Shown here: positions 8,317 to 16,454 of the stretch, piece by piece
Layout of the letters: each line of letters begins with the position of its first letter
Position numbering within the stretch: position 1 is the stretch's first letter
Assembly: GCF_003122325.1 (NCBI RefSeq)
Contig: NZ_QFBC01000002.1
Span: forward strand, 682,001-746,000
DNA: 64,000 nt
DNA from: Rhizobium album
GTDB taxonomy: Bacteria > Pseudomonadota > Alphaproteobacteria > Rhizobiales > Rhizobiaceae
Direction: 5' to 3'
Position numbers and translations under genes: made by a program
Notes under the pieces: generated by a model
What the model saw: the letters and a program-made list of their open reading frames with translations, nothing else
What the model was told of the DNA's origin: nothing
Database searches by the model: none

Positions 8317-9827
8317 CCCTTTCCATCCGCCTTTTCGAACCGCAGACAGCGGGTGCCAAATCATTCCTGGCCGAGAAGCAGAAAAAACTGCTGATCGGCG
8401 GACAATGGCTGGCGGCTAGCGGCGGCGGCACCTTTGCCAGCCATGATCCGGCCAGCGGCCGGCATCTTGTCGACCTGGCCGAAGCCACGGCTGCGGATGT
8501 CAATGCCGCCGTCGCGGCAGCCCGCACCGCCTTCGAAAGCGATGCCTGGCGCGGCATGACGCCATCGGCACGCGGAAAACTGCTGTGGCGGATCGCCGAT
8601 CTCATCGACGCCCATGCCGACGAACTGGCCGAACTGGAAACGCTGGACCAAGGGAAATCCTTCAAGACAGGCCGTTTCGGCGAAATCCCGGCCTCGGCCG
8701 AACAGTTCCGCTATTTCGGCGGCTTTGCGACAAAGATCCTCGGCACCACCATCCCGACATCGATCGGTTACCAGCCTCCGGCCAAGAAGGTCTTCGCCTA
8801 TACCACCCGCGAGCCGATCGGCGTCGTGGCGGCGATCACGCCATGGAACTCGCCGATGCTGATGGCGGCGATGAAACTCGCGCCGGCGCTCGCCGCCGGC
8901 TGCACCGTGGTGCTGAAACCGGCCGAAGAAACCTCGCTGACGGCGCTGCGCCTCGGCGAACTGATGCTCGAAGCCGGGCTGCCGCCCGGCGTCGTCAACA
9001 TCGTCACCGGTTTCGGCGAGACGGTCGGCGCGGCGCTGACGGCCCATCCTGATGTCGCCAAGGTTGCCTTCACCGGCTCGACGGAGGTCGGCAAGCTGAT
9101 CGTCGGCGCCGCCCGCAGCAACCTGAAGAAACTGACGCTGGAGCTCGGCGGCAAATCCCCGGCGATCGTCATGCCGGATGCCGACATGGCGATCACCATT
9201 GCCGGCGTGGCGCGCGGCATCTTCGCCAATGCCGGCCAGGTCTGCGTCGCCGGGTCGCGCGTCTATGCCCACCGCTCCATCCATGAGCAGGTAGTGGAGG
9301 GCCTGGCCGCGGCGGCGAGCGCCATGCGCCTCGGCCATGGCCTCGATCCCGATATCGACCTCGGCCCGCTGGTCAACCGCAAGCAGGCCGACCGGGTCGC
9401 GGGTTTCGTGACGGAGGGCGCCGCGGATGGCGCGAAAATCGTCGCCGGCGGACGGCAGGACGGCGAGTTCTCGACCTTCTTCCAGCCGACGGTCATCACC
9501 GGCGTGCGCACCGACATGCGGTTGATGCGCGAGGAGATTTTCGGCCCGGTGGTCGCCGTCACGCCCTTCGACGAGCCCGAGGAAGCACTCGCTTTCGCCA
9601 ATGACAGCCCCTATGGCCTGGCCGCCAGCGTCTGGACCGAAAACCTCAGCGCCGCCCACCGCCTCGCCGCCGGCATCCGCTCCGGCACCGTCTGGATCAA
9701 CTGCCACTCGTATTTTTCGCCGGAACTGCCGAAGGGCGGGCACAAGGAATCCGGCTGGGGCTACGAGAACGGCGCGCCGGGATTGGAAAACTACCTGGAA
9801 ACGAAGACGGTCTGCGCGGTGATCTGA
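8313..9827 (+). CDS. Aldehyde dehydrogenase family protein
   Basis: 504 residues, NAD(P)-dependent aldehyde dehydrogenase. Visible are the cofactor segment ITPWNSPMLMAAMKLAPALA, the general-base Glu in LELGGKSPAIV and the catalytic Cys in NAGQVCVAGSRV; the C-terminal ESGWGYENG loop is also typical. ATG 8313 lies in an ATGA overlap with the 2Fe-2S subunit. It is the last gene of the operon beginning off the left edge, and would oxidise an aldehyde made by the GMC enzyme or the TPP decarboxylase. Similar to phenylacetaldehyde/betaine-aldehyde dehydrogenases, without enough to name a substrate. Confidence 0.9.
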   Translation: MTLSIRLFEPQTAGAKSFLAEKQKKLLIGGQWLAASGGGTFASHDPASGRHLVDLAEATAADVNAAVAAARTAFESDAWRGMTPSARGKLLWRIADLIDAHADELAELETLDQGKSFKTGRFGEIPASAEQFRYFGGFATKILGTTIPTSIGYQPPAKKVFAYTTREPIGVVAAITPWNSPMLMAAMKLAPALAAGCTVVLKPAEETSLTALRLGELMLEAGLPPGVVNIVTGFGETVGAALTAHPDVAKVAFTGSTEVGKLIVGAARSNLKKLTLELGGKSPAIVMPDADMAITIAGVARGIFANAGQVCVAGSRVYAHRSIHEQVVEGLAAAASAMRLGHGLDPDIDLGPLVNRKQADRVAGFVTEGAADGAKIVAGGRQDGEFSTFFQPTVITGVRTDMRLMREEIFGPVVAVTPFDEPEEALAFANDSPYGLAASVWTENLSAAHRLAAGIRSGTVWINCHSYFSPELPKGGHKESGWGYENGAPGLENYLETKTVCAVI

Positions 9828-10009
9828 AAGCGAAGAGGCAAATCCTTGCACTGCGACGGAGATGCCATCGCCATCCGCGACGGCCTACCCAATAATAGTC
9901 GAAGAAACGGGTAACTCTATTGCCAGCATGACAGTGGTTTCAATTGCCAAAGCAGCGGCGATGTGGTCCCGTGCGGCCGGTATTTAACACCGATTGAAGA
10001 GGTATCGTC

Positions 10010-10387
10010 ATGTCGATTCGTTTGAATATTTCCGATCTTCTCGGCAACCAGAACCGCGGCAATGCATCCGCCGAAGATATCATCCAGATCATCGAAAACC
10101 GCCTGCGCTTCAAAGCCGACTACGAAGGCGCAAGCGTCATCGTCGAGCCCTATGCCCTGGTCAACAGCCATGGCAATGATCTTGTCAGCGGCGTGGTGAT
10201 CCACTCCGACAGCCAGCGTTACCTCAGCTTCGAGCCGCGTTACCTCGAAGTCGGCAAGCTTTCCGACGTGGTGGCCCTCGATGCCTTCTTCCCCAACGGC
10301 GCCTTCGACGCCGAAGACTTCCCGGAAGGTACGGAAATCCTCGCCGCCGTCGAACTCGTGGACTACGCTGAAGCCGTTAAAAACTAA
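10010..10387 (+). CDS. Hypothetical small acidic protein
   Basis: 125 residues, not recognised. It begins MSIRLNISDLLGNQNRG after a clear AGAGG ribosome site (about 9997-10001). The sequence is soluble and acidic, with no signal peptide or membrane segment, and contains an internal pattern of short strands (GASVIVEPYALVNSHGN, then SGVVIHSDSQRYLSFEPRYL) that suggests a small beta-rich fold. It stands alone, 182 bp after the aldehyde dehydrogenase, and converges on the minus-strand operon with only 8 bp between stops. Whether it belongs to the catabolic locus is unknown. The 182-bp gap upstream shows no clear terminator. Confidence 0.7.
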   Translation: MSIRLNISDLLGNQNRGNASAEDIIQIIENRLRFKADYEGASVIVEPYALVNSHGNDLVSGVVIHSDSQRYLSFEPRYLEVGKLSDVVALDAFFPNGAFDAEDFPEGTEILAAVELVDYAEAVKN

Positions 10388-10395
10388 GCCAGCCC

Positions 10396-11592
10396 TCAGG
10401 CCTCAACAACCGTCTTCGTCACCTTGAACTTACGCTTGTCGAGTTCGGGGAAATAGGTCTCGGCGTCGAAATAGCTCTCGGGAGCGTAGACGCCGGGCTT
10501 CTTCGGATATTTCAGGATCAGCTGGGCGGCAATGGAGGCATTCATCGAGGTGCAGGCGTCGACATAAGGCGCATACATTGCGTCCGGCGTCACCACCACG
10601 TCGCAGCGGGCGACCACCTGCTTGCCGTCCTTGCGGCCATGGCCGATGGCGAAATGGATTTCGTGGCTCTGCTGCTCCGGAATCCGGTCGCCATGGCGCT
10701 CGATATTGCGCTGGATCACCTTGCTCAAGACGTCGAGCGGCTTCACCTTGACGCCGTTGACCTCGACCGGATCGTCGAATTCGCCGAAGCCTGCCTTGAC
10801 GAGACCGACCCAGGCCTCATGTTCGCGATGCGGCAGGTGCAGCTTCCATGTGAATTCGCGGATGCCCTTTTCCTTGATCCCTTCGGCCAGCGGCACGGTC
10901 AGTTGTTCGGAATGCGGCGAATACATGAATTCGCAGCGCCCCCACGGCTCCGGCAGGTCGACGATCTCGACGCCGGTCATCGGTGCGCAGGTGACGTGGG
11001 CGCCATCGAGGAACTGCGTGCTCGGATGGGCATATTCCGCCAGCACGGTCGAGACGCTGTAGGGCGGCACCAGGATGGGGTTCTCGTCACCGATCAATTC
11101 TGCCGCCCAATAGAGGTTGATGCGGTCGATCTCGTCGAGTTCGTCGGCAACGGCGCGGCAGATGACATTCGACATGCCCGGATCGGAACCGGCGCCGAGC
11201 ACCGCCGTGACGCCGGCGGCCTTGAAGCGCTCATGCTCGGCGATCTGCTTGACGGTGAAGGTGCCGAGGCCGCCGAGATCCATATAGGGCACCTTGGCGA
11301 CAAAAGCAGCCTCGAAGATCGCCATCTGGAAACCGAGCAGCGTCGGCACGCAGTTGATGCAGATATCGGCGCCGGCGATGGCGGCGTTGAGCTGCGCCGG
11401 ATCGGTGACGTCGAGATCGACCAGCACGATGCGCGGATCGGCAAGCTCCGCCGCCAGGCTTTCCATGCGCGGGCGCGAGGCATCGCAGAGGCGGATCGTG
11501 GTGATGTCGATGATGGCGCGGTCGGACACGAGGTCACGGACAATGCCCGCGCCCATGAAGCCGGCGCCGCCGAGAAGCGTGATGGTGGTCAT
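10396..11592 (-). CDS. Saccharopine dehydrogenase-family NAD(P)-binding oxidoreductase
   Basis: 398 residues. The N-terminal Rossmann fold reads ITLLGGAGFMGAGIVRDL (4-21) and is followed by the family segment VPYMDLGGLGTF and GSDPGMSNVICRAVAD, typical of saccharopine-dehydrogenase-like enzymes that oxidise or reduce amino-acid-like imines. It is the last gene of the nine-gene minus-strand operon, 24 bp after the aldehyde dehydrogenase, with an AGGA site before its ATG. Lysine metabolism is not otherwise represented here, so a substrate from the local pathway is more likely than saccharopine itself. Confidence 0.83.
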   Translation of the reverse strand: MTTITLLGGAGFMGAGIVRDLVSDRAIIDITTIRLCDASRPRMESLAAELADPRIVLVDLDVTDPAQLNAAIAGADICINCVPTLLGFQMAIFEAAFVAKVPYMDLGGLGTFTVKQIAEHERFKAAGVTAVLGAGSDPGMSNVICRAVADELDEIDRINLYWAAELIGDENPILVPPYSVSTVLAEYAHPSTQFLDGAHVTCAPMTGVEIVDLPEPWGRCEFMYSPHSEQLTVPLAEGIKEKGIREFTWKLHLPHREHEAWVGLVKAGFGEFDDPVEVNGVKVKPLDVLSKVIQRNIERHGDRIPEQQSHEIHFAIGHGRKDGKQVVARCDVVVTPDAMYAPYVDACTSMNASIAAQLILKYPKKPGVYAPESYFDAETYFPELDKRKFKVTKTVVEA

Positions 11593-11616
11593 GATAGGTC
11601 CTGCCTTTTCAAGAAA

Positions 11617-13125
11617 TCAAACATGCCGGCGGCCGGTGGCGTCGTCGTAGAACCAGTCGTCGGGATAGGGATACCACCAGCCCTGCACGACCGGCTTGTG
11701 ATCGATGATCACCATCTTCGAGCGCCGGAACGTGTCGAGGCCGAGGCGAGAGAGTTCGCGGCCGATGCCGGAATTCTTCCAGCCGCCGAAGGGCAAGGCG
11801 TCGTTGTCGATCAACGGGTTGTTGACCCAGACCATGCCGGCCTCAAGCCGGTCCGCCGCCTCCATCGCCTCTTCCAGCGAGGTGGTGAAGACGGATGCGC
11901 CGAGACCGAACGCGCTGTCGTTGGCCGCTTCGATCGCGGCGTCGAAATCGGCGACCCGCATGACGGCGGCGACCGGGCCGAAACATTCCTCGCGCATGAT
12001 CGCCATGTCGGACGTGCAGCCGGTGAGGATGGTCGGCTCGTAGAACCAGCCGACCGGCTGGCTCTCGGGGATCTTAGCCCCGGTGACGACGGTGGCGCCC
12101 TTCGCCTTGGCGTCCTCGACCAGCCGGATGACTTTTTCGCGCGCCGCTTCGCTGACAAGCGGGCCGATTTCGGCCTTGGTCAGGCCATTGCCGATGCGCA
12201 GCCGCTTCGTTTCGCGGGCAAAGGCGGCGATGAATTCGTCGTGGACGCTGTCGACGACGAAAAAGCGCTCCGCAGACGTGCAGACCTGCCCCGACATATG
12301 GAAAGCGGCGGTCACCGAACCGGCGGCGGCGACATCGATCGGTGCATTGGCGGTGATGATCATCGGATCGGAACCGCCCGCCTCGATGACGGCCGGCTTC
12401 ATGCACGAGGCAGCGGCGGTGGCAACCGCCTTGCCCGCCGCGACGGAACCGGTGAAGGCGATGGCATGCGTCTTCGGCGAGGCGATCAGCGCTTCGCCGA
12501 CGGCGGCGCCACCCGGCAGGCAGGCGATCAGACCGTCCGGCAGCGCCTCGAAGATCTGCATGAATTCCAGGGTCGAGAGCGTCGTCGCCGGCGCCGGCTT
12601 GACGATGCAGCCGTTGCCGGAGGCCAGCGAGGCGGCAACCGTCCAGCACATCAGGAGGATCGGAAAATTGAACGGCATGATGTGGACGCTGACGCCAAGC
12701 GGCTCGTACCGTGCATGCTGGAAGGAGCCTGTCTGCGTCGTGCCGGCCACCTTGCCGCCGTCGTCGCGGGCCATCTCGGCGAAATAGCGGAAGGCGCCGG
12801 CGCAATTGGCCACCTCGCCGATCGCTTCCGGATAAGGCTTGCCCATCTCCCGCGACATCAGCTCGGCACAGCGGCGCATGTCGGTCGCCTCGATGCGATT
12901 GGCGATGTGGTGCAACATCGTTGCGCGCGACTTGGCGTCGAGTTTCTTCCACCGCTTTTGCGCGGCGGTGGCGGCGGAAAGCGTCTGCTCAATCTCCTGC
13001 GGCATCGCATCGGCGATATGGCCGACCGTCTGCATCGTCGCCGGGTTGATCACCGCCTTGCTTTCCCCGCCGGCCGCGTGGTGGGCGGGGTGGATGTAAT
13101 AGGAGGGTTTGGCGGGATCGAACAT
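11617..13125 (-). CDS. Aldehyde dehydrogenase family protein (succinate-semialdehyde dehydrogenase-like)
   Basis: 502 residues. Cofactor segment VHIMPFNFPILLMCWTVAAS, the motif VIEAGGSDPMIITANA in place of the usual ELGG block (general-base Glu kept), and catalytic Cys in SGQVCTSAERFF. The C-terminus FGGWKNSGIGRELSRLGLDTF is typical. It resembles NAD-dependent succinate-semialdehyde or aminoaldehyde dehydrogenases. It is the eighth gene of the minus-strand operon, separated from the upstream cupin gene by about 215 bp that contain a RIME-like repeat, and may therefore be partly uncoupled from the genes before it. Confidence 0.88.
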   Translation of the reverse strand: MFDPAKPSYYIHPAHHAAGGESKAVINPATMQTVGHIADAMPQEIEQTLSAATAAQKRWKKLDAKSRATMLHHIANRIEATDMRRCAELMSREMGKPYPEAIGEVANCAGAFRYFAEMARDDGGKVAGTTQTGSFQHARYEPLGVSVHIMPFNFPILLMCWTVAASLASGNGCIVKPAPATTLSTLEFMQIFEALPDGLIACLPGGAAVGEALIASPKTHAIAFTGSVAAGKAVATAAASCMKPAVIEAGGSDPMIITANAPIDVAAAGSVTAAFHMSGQVCTSAERFFVVDSVHDEFIAAFARETKRLRIGNGLTKAEIGPLVSEAAREKVIRLVEDAKAKGATVVTGAKIPESQPVGWFYEPTILTGCTSDMAIMREECFGPVAAVMRVADFDAAIEAANDSAFGLGASVFTTSLEEAMEAADRLEAGMVWVNNPLIDNDALPFGGWKNSGIGRELSRLGLDTFRRSKMVIIDHKPVVQGWWYPYPDDWFYDDATGRRHV

Positions 13126-13175
13126 GGCTTGCTCCGGAATTGGGGTATTGTGTTGGTAAGGTGCCGTCGGTGGCG

Positions 13176-13320
13176 ACCCCTCACCCTAAATCTTTCCCCG
13201 CTTGCGGGGAGAAAGGACGTGCCACGTCCGATGTCGAAAATGGCGACACGGGGCGACATATCTCCTCCTTGCCGCAATCACGGAAAGAAGGGGCCGCAGG
13301 ACGCAGGTGGAGAGGGGCTT
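13176..13320. repeat. RIME-like intergenic mosaic repeat
   Basis: About 145 bp between two genes of the minus-strand operon, bounded by inverted ends ACCCCTC (13176-13182) and GAGGGGCT (13312-13319). Inside are a hairpin TCTTTCCCCG-CTT-GCGGGGAGAAAGG at 13191-13215 and a second short dyad GGACGTG/CACGTCC at 13215-13229. The outer ends and C-rich core match the look of RIME elements in Rhizobium genomes. A second, different RIME-like copy is at 27078-27150. Confidence 0.6.
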
Positions 13321-13341
13321 GTACCCATCATCCAAACAGCA

Positions 13342-13689
13342 TTAACGGATCATATAAACCTTCTTCACCGTCTCATGCACCGTGCACACGCCCTTCCAGT
13401 CCTGCGGAAAAAAGGCGGCGGTATCCGGGGTGATCTCGATCACCTCGCCGCTTTCATGCACATAGGTGCAGCGGCCTTCGAGGAAGTGGCAGAACTCGTC
13501 GCGGGTCACATGGCAATTCCACTTGCCGGGCGTGCAGACCCACAGGCCGCATTCGGATTCGCCGTTCGGCCCCTTGTGGATCAGCTTGCCCGACGTGTGC
13601 GACTCGCCCTCGATCATCGTCGGGATGATGCCCCAGTCTTTCAGCTCCGTCTGTTCCAGCGGCTTGCGCATCAGAGGTGTCGCGGTCAT
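13342..13689 (-). CDS. Cupin domain protein, DUF861/Cupin_3 type (copy 2)
   Basis: 115 residues, a single small cupin barrel. The core HVTRDEFCHFLEGRCTYVHE followed by ITPDTAAFFPQDWKGVCTVHETVKKVYMI is the Cupin_3 (DUF861) pattern shared with the cupins of ureidoglycine aminohydrolase and EutQ. Its function here is unknown; such small cupins can be enzymes or ligand-binding proteins. It lies 35 bp downstream of a closely related cupin gene (13725-14087), with the same residues at core positions (WVCTPG, DEFCHF, VHET), so the pair arose by tandem duplication. Confidence 0.85.
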   Translation of the reverse strand: MTATPLMRKPLEQTELKDWGIIPTMIEGESHTSGKLIHKGPNGESECGLWVCTPGKWNCHVTRDEFCHFLEGRCTYVHESGEVIEITPDTAAFFPQDWKGVCTVHETVKKVYMIR

Positions 13690-13724
13690 CGGTGTTTCCT
13701 TTCTTTATCGTTGCAACCGGCCGA

Positions 13725-14087
13725 TCAGGCCAGCATGTAGATGTTGCGCATGGTCTCGTGGACCACGCATTCGCCGGTCCAGCCGGCCAGGAAGGTGACG
13801 GCGGTGCCCGGCTCGACCTCGATCACCTCGCCGTCGTCAGACGTATAGGTGGCGCGGCCGGCGACGAAATGGCAGAATTCATCGCGGGGGATCGACAGCC
13901 GCCAGCGGCCCGGCGTGCAGACCCAGATGCCGGTTTCCGGCTGGTTGTTCGGTCCCTTGAACAGGAGGCGCCCGGTCGAATGCGACTGCCCCTCGACCAT
14001 ATCCGGTTGCGCACCCCAATCGACGAGCTCGTTGAACACGGTCGCATTGCGGATATGCGGGGCGGAGGATTTCAGCGTCTCAACCAT
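13725..14087 (-). CDS. Cupin domain protein, DUF861/Cupin_3 type (copy 1)
   Basis: 120 residues from ATG at 14087, MVETLKSSAPHIRNATVFNE; a longer frame to 14177 has no good start context and would run well into the glycosyltransferase gene. Core SIPRDEFCHFVAGRATYTSD and VEPGTAVTFLAGWTGECVVHETMRNIYM define the Cupin_3 type. The start overlaps the end of the glycosyltransferase gene (stop at 14080) by eight bases, so the two are translationally coupled. Paralogue of the next gene downstream. Function unknown; coupling to a glycosyltransferase suggests action on the same compound. Confidence 0.84.
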   Translation of the reverse strand: MVETLKSSAPHIRNATVFNELVDWGAQPDMVEGQSHSTGRLLFKGPNNQPETGIWVCTPGRWRLSIPRDEFCHFVAGRATYTSDDGEVIEVEPGTAVTFLAGWTGECVVHETMRNIYMLA

Positions 14088-15372
14088 CGAATTTCCCCGT
14101 CCTGACGATCTGATCGAGAATGCCGGCGGCCTTCTGCGGGCCGTTCTCGGCCTGCATATGGGCGCTGGTGGCGGCAAGCTTCGCTTTCATCTTGGGATCG
14201 TTGACGCAGGCATCGAGCTTGGCGGCAAGATCGGCATCGGTCCAGTCGTAACGCGGCATCTTGAAGCCGTGGCCGGTCTCGTCGACGCGGGTGGCGTTGT
14301 CGTGGCCGTCCCAGACATAAGGCATGATGATCGCCGGCTTGCCGAAATAGAGGCACTCGGTGAAGGAGTTGTTGCCGCCGTGATGGATGACGGCATCGAC
14401 TTGCGGGATGACCGAAGGCTGCGGGAACCAGCTGTCGATGATGACGTTGCCCGGCAGGTCGGTATATTGATCCTTGTAGTCGCCGACATTGACCAGCGCC
14501 CGGTAGGGCAGCTTGCCCACGGTGGCGATGATCCGCTTCAGAAGTTCGGTATCGCCGGCGCCCAGCGAACCGAAGGAGACGTAGAGCAACGGCTTGTCGT
14601 TGTTCTCAGTGAAGGTCGGCACCTCGTAGGGTTTTTCCTTGCGCACGCAACCTTCGAGATACTGGAACTGCGACGGCGGCAGCGGATGCTCGCGGGTGAA
14701 TTTTACCGGCTCGGGATAAAGCAGCAGGTTCATGAACGGCGATGCTTCGAAGAACTGGCCGATCGGATAGGCGGCCTCGCCGGTCCCGGCCAGGAATTCG
14801 TTGAAATCCTCATGGATCGGCTTGATCACCGCATTGAATTTGTCGCGATAGGCCGCATGGCCGGCGTAATCGCTTTCGCTGCAGCCGGAAAGGTGCGGCG
14901 GGATCTTCGGGTCCTCGATCTCGTTTTCCGAGCAGGAGATGATACGCACCCACGGCGTGCCGTATTGCTTGATCGCCGGGAAGAGGATGACGTTGTCGAC
15001 GCAGATCAGGTCCGGCTTGATCTTCGCCAGCACGCCCGGCAGGTCCTTCTGCGCCCATTTGGCGCTGTCGACGATCGCCGTCCAGCAATCCTTGACGTAG
15101 TTGTCGATCTGGTCGTAGGGCGACTTGCGGAAATTCGGGATATGGCCGTTGATGAAATCCTCCCAGAATTTCGCCATCTGCTCCGGCGGCATCGGTTCGG
15201 AAAGGTTTACCGGATGTGCCTCGAAACCGTAGCCTTCATAAACCGAGACAAAACCCGGATCGGAAAGGAAGACGGCCTTGTGGCCCAGCGCTTCGACGGC
15301 CTGGGCGATGCCGACCGAATTCAGCGCCGGCCCGAAGGCGGCTTCCGGGAAAAACGCGATTGTCTTGCTCAT
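14080..15372 (-). CDS. GT1-family glycosyltransferase, UGT/YjiC-like (copy A)
   Basis: 430 residues from ATG 15372, preceded by GAGGGGA at a good distance; the ATG at 15378 lies too close to that site. N-terminal acceptor domain begins MSKTIAFFPEAAFGPALNSVG. The C-terminal nucleotide-sugar domain has SWFPQPSVIPQVDAVIHHGG and NNSFTECLYFGKPAIIMPYV plus WDGHDNATRVDETG, the expected GT1 donor signature (the HGGxNS and D-x-N elements). It lies directly after the importer ATPase gene and overlaps the cupin gene. A paralogue with about half its residues the same is at 20463-21725. A glycosyltransferase inside a catabolic transport operon is unexpected. Confidence 0.85.
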   Translation of the reverse strand: MSKTIAFFPEAAFGPALNSVGIAQAVEALGHKAVFLSDPGFVSVYEGYGFEAHPVNLSEPMPPEQMAKFWEDFINGHIPNFRKSPYDQIDNYVKDCWTAIVDSAKWAQKDLPGVLAKIKPDLICVDNVILFPAIKQYGTPWVRIISCSENEIEDPKIPPHLSGCSESDYAGHAAYRDKFNAVIKPIHEDFNEFLAGTGEAAYPIGQFFEASPFMNLLLYPEPVKFTREHPLPPSQFQYLEGCVRKEKPYEVPTFTENNDKPLLYVSFGSLGAGDTELLKRIIATVGKLPYRALVNVGDYKDQYTDLPGNVIIDSWFPQPSVIPQVDAVIHHGGNNSFTECLYFGKPAIIMPYVWDGHDNATRVDETGHGFKMPRYDWTDADLAAKLDACVNDPKMKAKLAATSAHMQAENGPQKAAGILDQIVRTGKFDG

Positions 15373-15401
15373 GGGCATTCCCCTCTTATCGTATTCTTCG
15401 A

Positions 15402-16454
15402 TTAGTCCTGAAACAGCCGGCAATGGGCCGGTGCAAAACCGAGCGACACCGTCGCGCCGACAGCGAAGGCGCCGTTACTGGCCGGTACACGCACCTGCAG
15501 CGGCGTGTCGCAAAGCCCGGTCCTGACATAAAGCTGCCGGTCGAGGCCGTGATAGGCGATATCCACCACCTCGCCGGCAAACCCGTTGCCGGCCGAATGG
15601 ACGGCAATATTTTCCGGGCGGATCGCCAACGTCGCCGGCCGGCCGGTGGCGAGGCCGGACGTATCCGCCTCGATCGCCTGACCGCCGGCGCGGAACACGC
15701 CACCTTCGATGCTGCCCTCGATGAAATTCATCACGCCGATGAAATTGGCGACGAAGCGGTTGGCCGGCCGTTCGTAGATCTCCTCCGGGCCGCCGCATTG
15801 CAGCACCTTGCCGTCCTTCAGGATCGCCAGCCGGTCGGCCATGACCAAGGCCTCTTCCTGGTCATGGGTGACGATGATGAAGGTGGTGCCGACCTCGTGC
15901 TGCAGCCGCTTCAGCTCCAGCTGCATCTTTTCCCGCAGCTTCTTGTCGAGCGCGCCCAGCGGTTCGTCGAGCAGAAGCACCTTCGGCCGCTTGATGAGGG
16001 CGCGCGCCAGCGCCACGCGCTGCTTCTGGCCGCCGGAGAGCTGGTCGGGCTTGCGGTCGGCAAGCGCCGACAGGTCGGTCGTCGCCAGCATGGCATCGAC
16101 ACGCCTGGCGATCTCCGCCTTCGGTAATCCTTCCATCTCCAGCCCGTAGCCGAGGTTCTGGCGCACGCTCATATGCGGGAAGAGCGCATAGGACTGGAAC
16201 ATCAGGTTCAGCGGCCGCTTCTCCGGCGGCAGCGGCGATATATCGGCGCCGTCGAGCAGGATGCGGCCGGCGCTCGGCGTCTCGAAACCGGCAATCATCC
16301 GCAAAAGCGTGGTTTTGCCACAGCCGGACGGGCCGAGCAGCGCGAAAAACTCGTTCTCGCGGATATCGAGCGAAATGCCGTCGACGGCGACGGTCTTGCC
16401 GAACCGCTTGACGGCGCCGTCGATCGACAGGATGGGGCGAGGAGACGGGGTCAT
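15402..16454 (-). CDS. Polyamine-type ABC transporter ATP-binding protein (PotA-like)
   Basis: 350 residues. Walker A GPSGCGKTT, Q-loop in MFQSYALFPHMSVRQN, signature LSGGQKQRVALARAL and Walker B VLLLDEPLGALD are all present, with a C-terminal TOBE region (about 270-350). The ATG at 16454 overlaps the stop of the permease gene (ATGA), which fixes the start. It energises import through the two permeases encoded upstream. Family: POPT (polyamine, opine, phosphonate) ATPases. Confidence 0.92.
   Translation of the reverse strand: MTPSPRPILSIDGAVKRFGKTVAVDGISLDIRENEFFALLGPSGCGKTTLLRMIAGFETPSAGRILLDGADISPLPPEKRPLNLMFQSYALFPHMSVRQNLGYGLEMEGLPKAEIARRVDAMLATTDLSALADRKPDQLSGGQKQRVALARALIKRPKVLLLDEPLGALDKKLREKMQLELKRLQHEVGTTFIIVTHDQEEALVMADRLAILKDGKVLQCGGPEEIYERPANRFVANFIGVMNFIEGSIEGGVFRAGGQAIEADTSGLATGRPATLAIRPENIAVHSAGNGFAGEVVDIAYHGLDRQLYVRTGLCDTPLQVRVPASNGAFAVGATVSLGFAPAHCRLFQD

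Noticed and set aside
10639-13740. Very long open frame (over 1000 codons) on the plus strand
   Set aside because: It runs antisense to the saccharopine-dehydrogenase-like, aldehyde dehydrogenase and cupin genes and has no family resemblance. High-GC codon bias opens such frames opposite real genes.
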